A stretch of 64,000 bases of DNA from Betaproteobacteria bacterium (GTDB lineage: Bacteria > Pseudomonadota > Gammaproteobacteria > Burkholderiales > Usitatibacteraceae), in contig JADJSD010000003.1 of NCBI GenBank assembly GCA_016711875.1, forward strand, positions 620,001-684,000, given 5' to 3'. This document shows positions 61,932 through 64,000 of the stretch, in pieces; the stretch's first letter is position 1; every line of letters starts with the position of its first letter. Made by a program: the position numbers and the translations under genes. Under the pieces are notes generated by a model. It ran no database searches, had not been told where the DNA came from, and saw only the letters and a list, made by a program, of their open reading frames with translations.

Positions 61932-62552
61932 CTAGAACGGCCCGTGACGCGCCGCGAGGGCAGCCAGCTCGACGTTGCTGCGCACGCCCAGCTTGTCGAG
62001 GAGCCGCCGGCGATAGGTCGTGACGCTTTTCGCGCCGATGCGCAGGTCCTCGGCGATCCGCTGCAGGCTGTGGCCCAGGAGCAAGCCGCGCAGCACTTCT
62101 CCTTCACGTCGCGAGAGGCCCGCGAACGGGTTGCCGTCCGGTCCGGGTTCGGACCGCGCGCTCTCGCGAGCCGGGAAGGCTTCCCGCCCGGCCAGGACTT
62201 CGCGGATGCCGTGCAGCAAGGCCTGCGAGCTTTCGCTCTTGCCGACGAACCCCTGGGCACCCACCTTGCGCGCGTGGTCGACGTATTGCGAGGCCGGATA
62301 CATCGAGAAAAGCAATACCGGAAGGTGGATCCCATCAGCCCTCAGGTGCTCGAGGATCCTCACGCCGTTCGCCCCGGGCAACGCCAGGTCGAGCAGCAGG
62401 AGGTCCGCTGCGCTCGCGCGCGCAAGACGTTCGGCCTCGGGACCGTCGCGCGCCTCGGCGACGACCTCGAGATCGGGCGTTCGCCCTAGCAGGTCGCGCA
62501 GACCCTGGCGGACCACTTCGTGATCGTCGGCGATGATGAGTCGAGATTTCAT
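61932..62552 (-). CDS. NarL/FixJ-family response regulator
   Basis: A 206 aa two-component response regulator: receiver domain with Asp55 in LLLLDLALPGANG and Lys109-region VGKSESSQALL, and a LuxR-type helix-turn-helix with LSRREGEVLRGLLLGHSLQRIAEDLRIGAKSVTTYRRRLLDKL. The start ATG 62552 overlaps the kinase stop (ATGA). It is the cognate partner of the PAS-kinase just upstream. Target genes are unknown. Confidence 0.93.
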   Translation of the reverse strand: MKSRLIIADDHEVVRQGLRDLLGRTPDLEVVAEARDGPEAERLARASAADLLLLDLALPGANGVRILEHLRADGIHLPVLLFSMYPASQYVDHARKVGAQGFVGKSESSQALLHGIREVLAGREAFPARESARSEPGPDGNPFAGLSRREGEVLRGLLLGHSLQRIAEDLRIGAKSVTTYRRRLLDKLGVRSNVELAALAARHGPF

Positions 62553-63982
62553 GCGGGGCTCCGGGTCGGAAGGGTCGCGGTCACCGTGGTGCCGGTACAC
62601 GAGGTTTCGATGTCGATGCGCCCGCCGTGGCGTTGTGCGCGCTCGCGCACGCCCGACAGGCCGAATCCGCGGCGCGTGCCGTCGGCCATGCCGCGGCCGT
62701 CATCGGCCACCCGCAGGCGCAACTCCCGCCGGGCGCAGGACAGCGAGACCCTCACGGCGCTGGCCCGGGCGTGACGCGCGACGTTGGTGAGCAGTTCCTG
62801 GAGAATCCGGAAGAGGTCGATTCGCCGCGGGTCGTCCGGCTCCGGCTCGAGCTTGCCGACGCGAAGCGTGGCGCGGATGCCACTCGTGCGTTCCCATTCG
62901 CCCAGGTACCAGCGGCAGGCCTCGGCGAGTCCCAGGTCGTCCAGCACGGCCGGCCTGAGCCGGGCGCAGATATCGCGCGTGGCCTCCAACGTGGAGCGCG
63001 TGAGCGCCGCCAGTTCGGACAACTCGCGCCCGAGGACATCGTCCCCGGGCGCGACGCGGTCGGACAGCGAGGAGAGCTTCAACGCGATGCCGGTCAGCAT
63101 CGCCCCCACCTGGTCGTGGACGTCCATCGCGAAGGCGCCCCGCTCGGCCTCGGCGCGTCGGCGTTCGGTCACATCGAAGGCCGCGCCGACGATGCCGGTG
63201 ACCTGGCCTTCGGGCCCGATCTCCGGTTCCGCGATGAGTTCGAAGGAGCCCTCGCACCCGCCGTTTCGCAGCTGCAATTCGCGGTGCTCGCCGAGCCCGG
63301 TGCGCAGGACGCGCCGCTTCATGTCGACGAGGGGTCTTGCATCCGCACTGCCCAGCACTTCGTCGTCGGTCCGGCCCAGCAACTCCGTGAGCTGAAACCC
63401 CAGGGTCGGATTGGCGACCCAGGTGTAGCGAAGGTCGCGATCCTGCCTGAAGAGCACCAGCTTCGAGAACTTGAGCGCGGCCGCGATGTGGGCGGAAGCC
63501 GTCCCGAGGGCGGCCTCGGATTCCTTGCGCGCCGTGACGTCGATGCAGATGCCGATGTGGCGCTCGACCTTGCCGTCGGCGCCGGCCACGCCGACACCGC
63601 GTGAATTGATCCAGCGCACCGCGCCGTCGCGACGAACGATGCGGAAATCGATGCTGAACTCCGGATAGCCCCGCTCGGCGCGGGCGGCGTGCTCGCGGGC
63701 GAAGCGCGCGCGGTCGTCCGGATGGATGGACCCGAGGAAATCGTCGAACCGGCCCCCGAAATCGCCGGGCTCCTCGCCGAAAATCTCCTCGATTTCCGGC
63801 GTCCACGTCTCGCGGCCCGTCGCGATCTCCGTGTCCCACACGCCGAAATGGAGCAACCGTCGCGCAACGCGCAGGCGAATTTCCGCAGGACCGGGCGCGT
63901 ACCCTCGCGGCGCCGCTTCCCCCGCGCGCTGCGCCTTGACCATCCTCGAGGCGGCTCGACTGGCCGACGGGGTCTTCGCCAT
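62549..63982 (-). CDS. PAS-domain sensor histidine kinase (HisKA_3 type)
   Basis: A 477 aa sensor kinase without obvious membrane helices, so probably cytoplasmic. Two PAS domains are visible (about residues 40-155 and 160-275, with EEPGDFGGRFDDFLGSIHPDD and GTVTERRRAEAER-type ends seen as FDVTERRRAEAERG). The phospho-accepting His289 is in FAMDVHDQVGAMLTGIALKL, and the ATPase domain has ILQELLTNVARHARAS, VADDGRGMADG and GFGLSGVRERAQRHGG. It is paired with the NarL-type regulator and overlaps it by four bases. Confidence 0.93.
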   Translation of the reverse strand: MAKTPSASRAASRMVKAQRAGEAAPRGYAPGPAEIRLRVARRLLHFGVWDTEIATGRETWTPEIEEIFGEEPGDFGGRFDDFLGSIHPDDRARFAREHAARAERGYPEFSIDFRIVRRDGAVRWINSRGVGVAGADGKVERHIGICIDVTARKESEAALGTASAHIAAALKFSKLVLFRQDRDLRYTWVANPTLGFQLTELLGRTDDEVLGSADARPLVDMKRRVLRTGLGEHRELQLRNGGCEGSFELIAEPEIGPEGQVTGIVGAAFDVTERRRAEAERGAFAMDVHDQVGAMLTGIALKLSSLSDRVAPGDDVLGRELSELAALTRSTLEATRDICARLRPAVLDDLGLAEACRWYLGEWERTSGIRATLRVGKLEPEPDDPRRIDLFRILQELLTNVARHARASAVRVSLSCARRELRLRVADDGRGMADGTRRGFGLSGVRERAQRHGGRIDIETSCTGTTVTATLPTRSPA

Positions 63983-64000
63983 GGTGTCCTCTTGGAAATC

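Overview
The window is about 64 kb of very GC-rich chromosomal DNA from a Gram-negative bacterium, most likely a betaproteobacterium. The evidence is the thrS-infC-rpmI-rplT-pheS-pheT-ihfA-merR block, a surE-pcm-nlpD block, a large (1602 aa) NAD-glutamate dehydrogenase, orphan TctC/Bug solute-binding proteins, a tandem glycine riboswitch before gcvTHP, and an IHF/NikR/SurE gene set. No rRNA, CRISPR array, phage or transposase was seen. The genus cannot be fixed from the sequence alone.

Layout. 1-9.9 kb: acidic amino acid use (partial MFS transporter, NAD-GDH, aspartate/glutamate racemase, GltIJKL ABC importer with a sigma-54-like promoter). 10-19.4 kb: a membrane-anchored unknown, DUF167, HDAC-family deacetylase, a secreted unknown, a MoxR-DUF58-TgpA transglutaminase operon, then nlpD, pcm and surE on the other strand. 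19.5-22.9 kb: an overlapping operon of APH-type kinase, DUF6285, SDR and acyl-CoA dehydrogenase that resembles the levulinate/4-hydroxyacid lva genes. 23-36 kb: the most interesting region, with two GntR/UTRA regulators and two opposed gene blocks (UbiD, TIGR04076, DUF169, TctC, UbiX, PNPOx; and ADP-forming acyl-CoA ligase, MBL hydrolase, acyl-CoA dehydrogenase, enoyl-CoA hydratase, with a second TctC facing away). The three main promoters of these blocks carry the same 12-bp operator, TTGTCCGGACCA, on or beside the -10 element, which predicts one regulon for uptake and breakdown of an unknown (probably aromatic or unsaturated) carboxylic acid.

36-44 kb: patatin-like lipoprotein, the glycine cleavage genes gcvPHT behind a tandem glycine riboswitch, and NAD-malic enzyme. 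44.4-50.5 kb: a run of secreted or envelope proteins (DUF3011, M13 peptidase, LprI/MliC-type lysozyme inhibitor, beta/gamma-crystallin protein with an apparent frameshift at codon 2-3) and an AraC regulator. 50.5-58 kb: tRNA-Pro(GGG) and the translation gene block; infC appears to use an ATC start codon. 58.3-64 kb: NikR with a His-rich tail, PPK2, an LTA-synthase-like membrane phosphotransferase, a truncated receiver-domain remnant, and a NarL/PAS-kinase two-component pair.

Two intergenic regions between convergent genes (22.9-23.1 kb and 37.5-37.7 kb) hold long perfect inverted repeats (44 bp and 40 bp arms) built from CGCCGATGA or CGCAGATGA units. Their outer flanks resemble each other, so they look like members of one dispersed repeat family. 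Several leader hairpins share the tail TTTCGTTTC, which appears to be this organism's terminator style.
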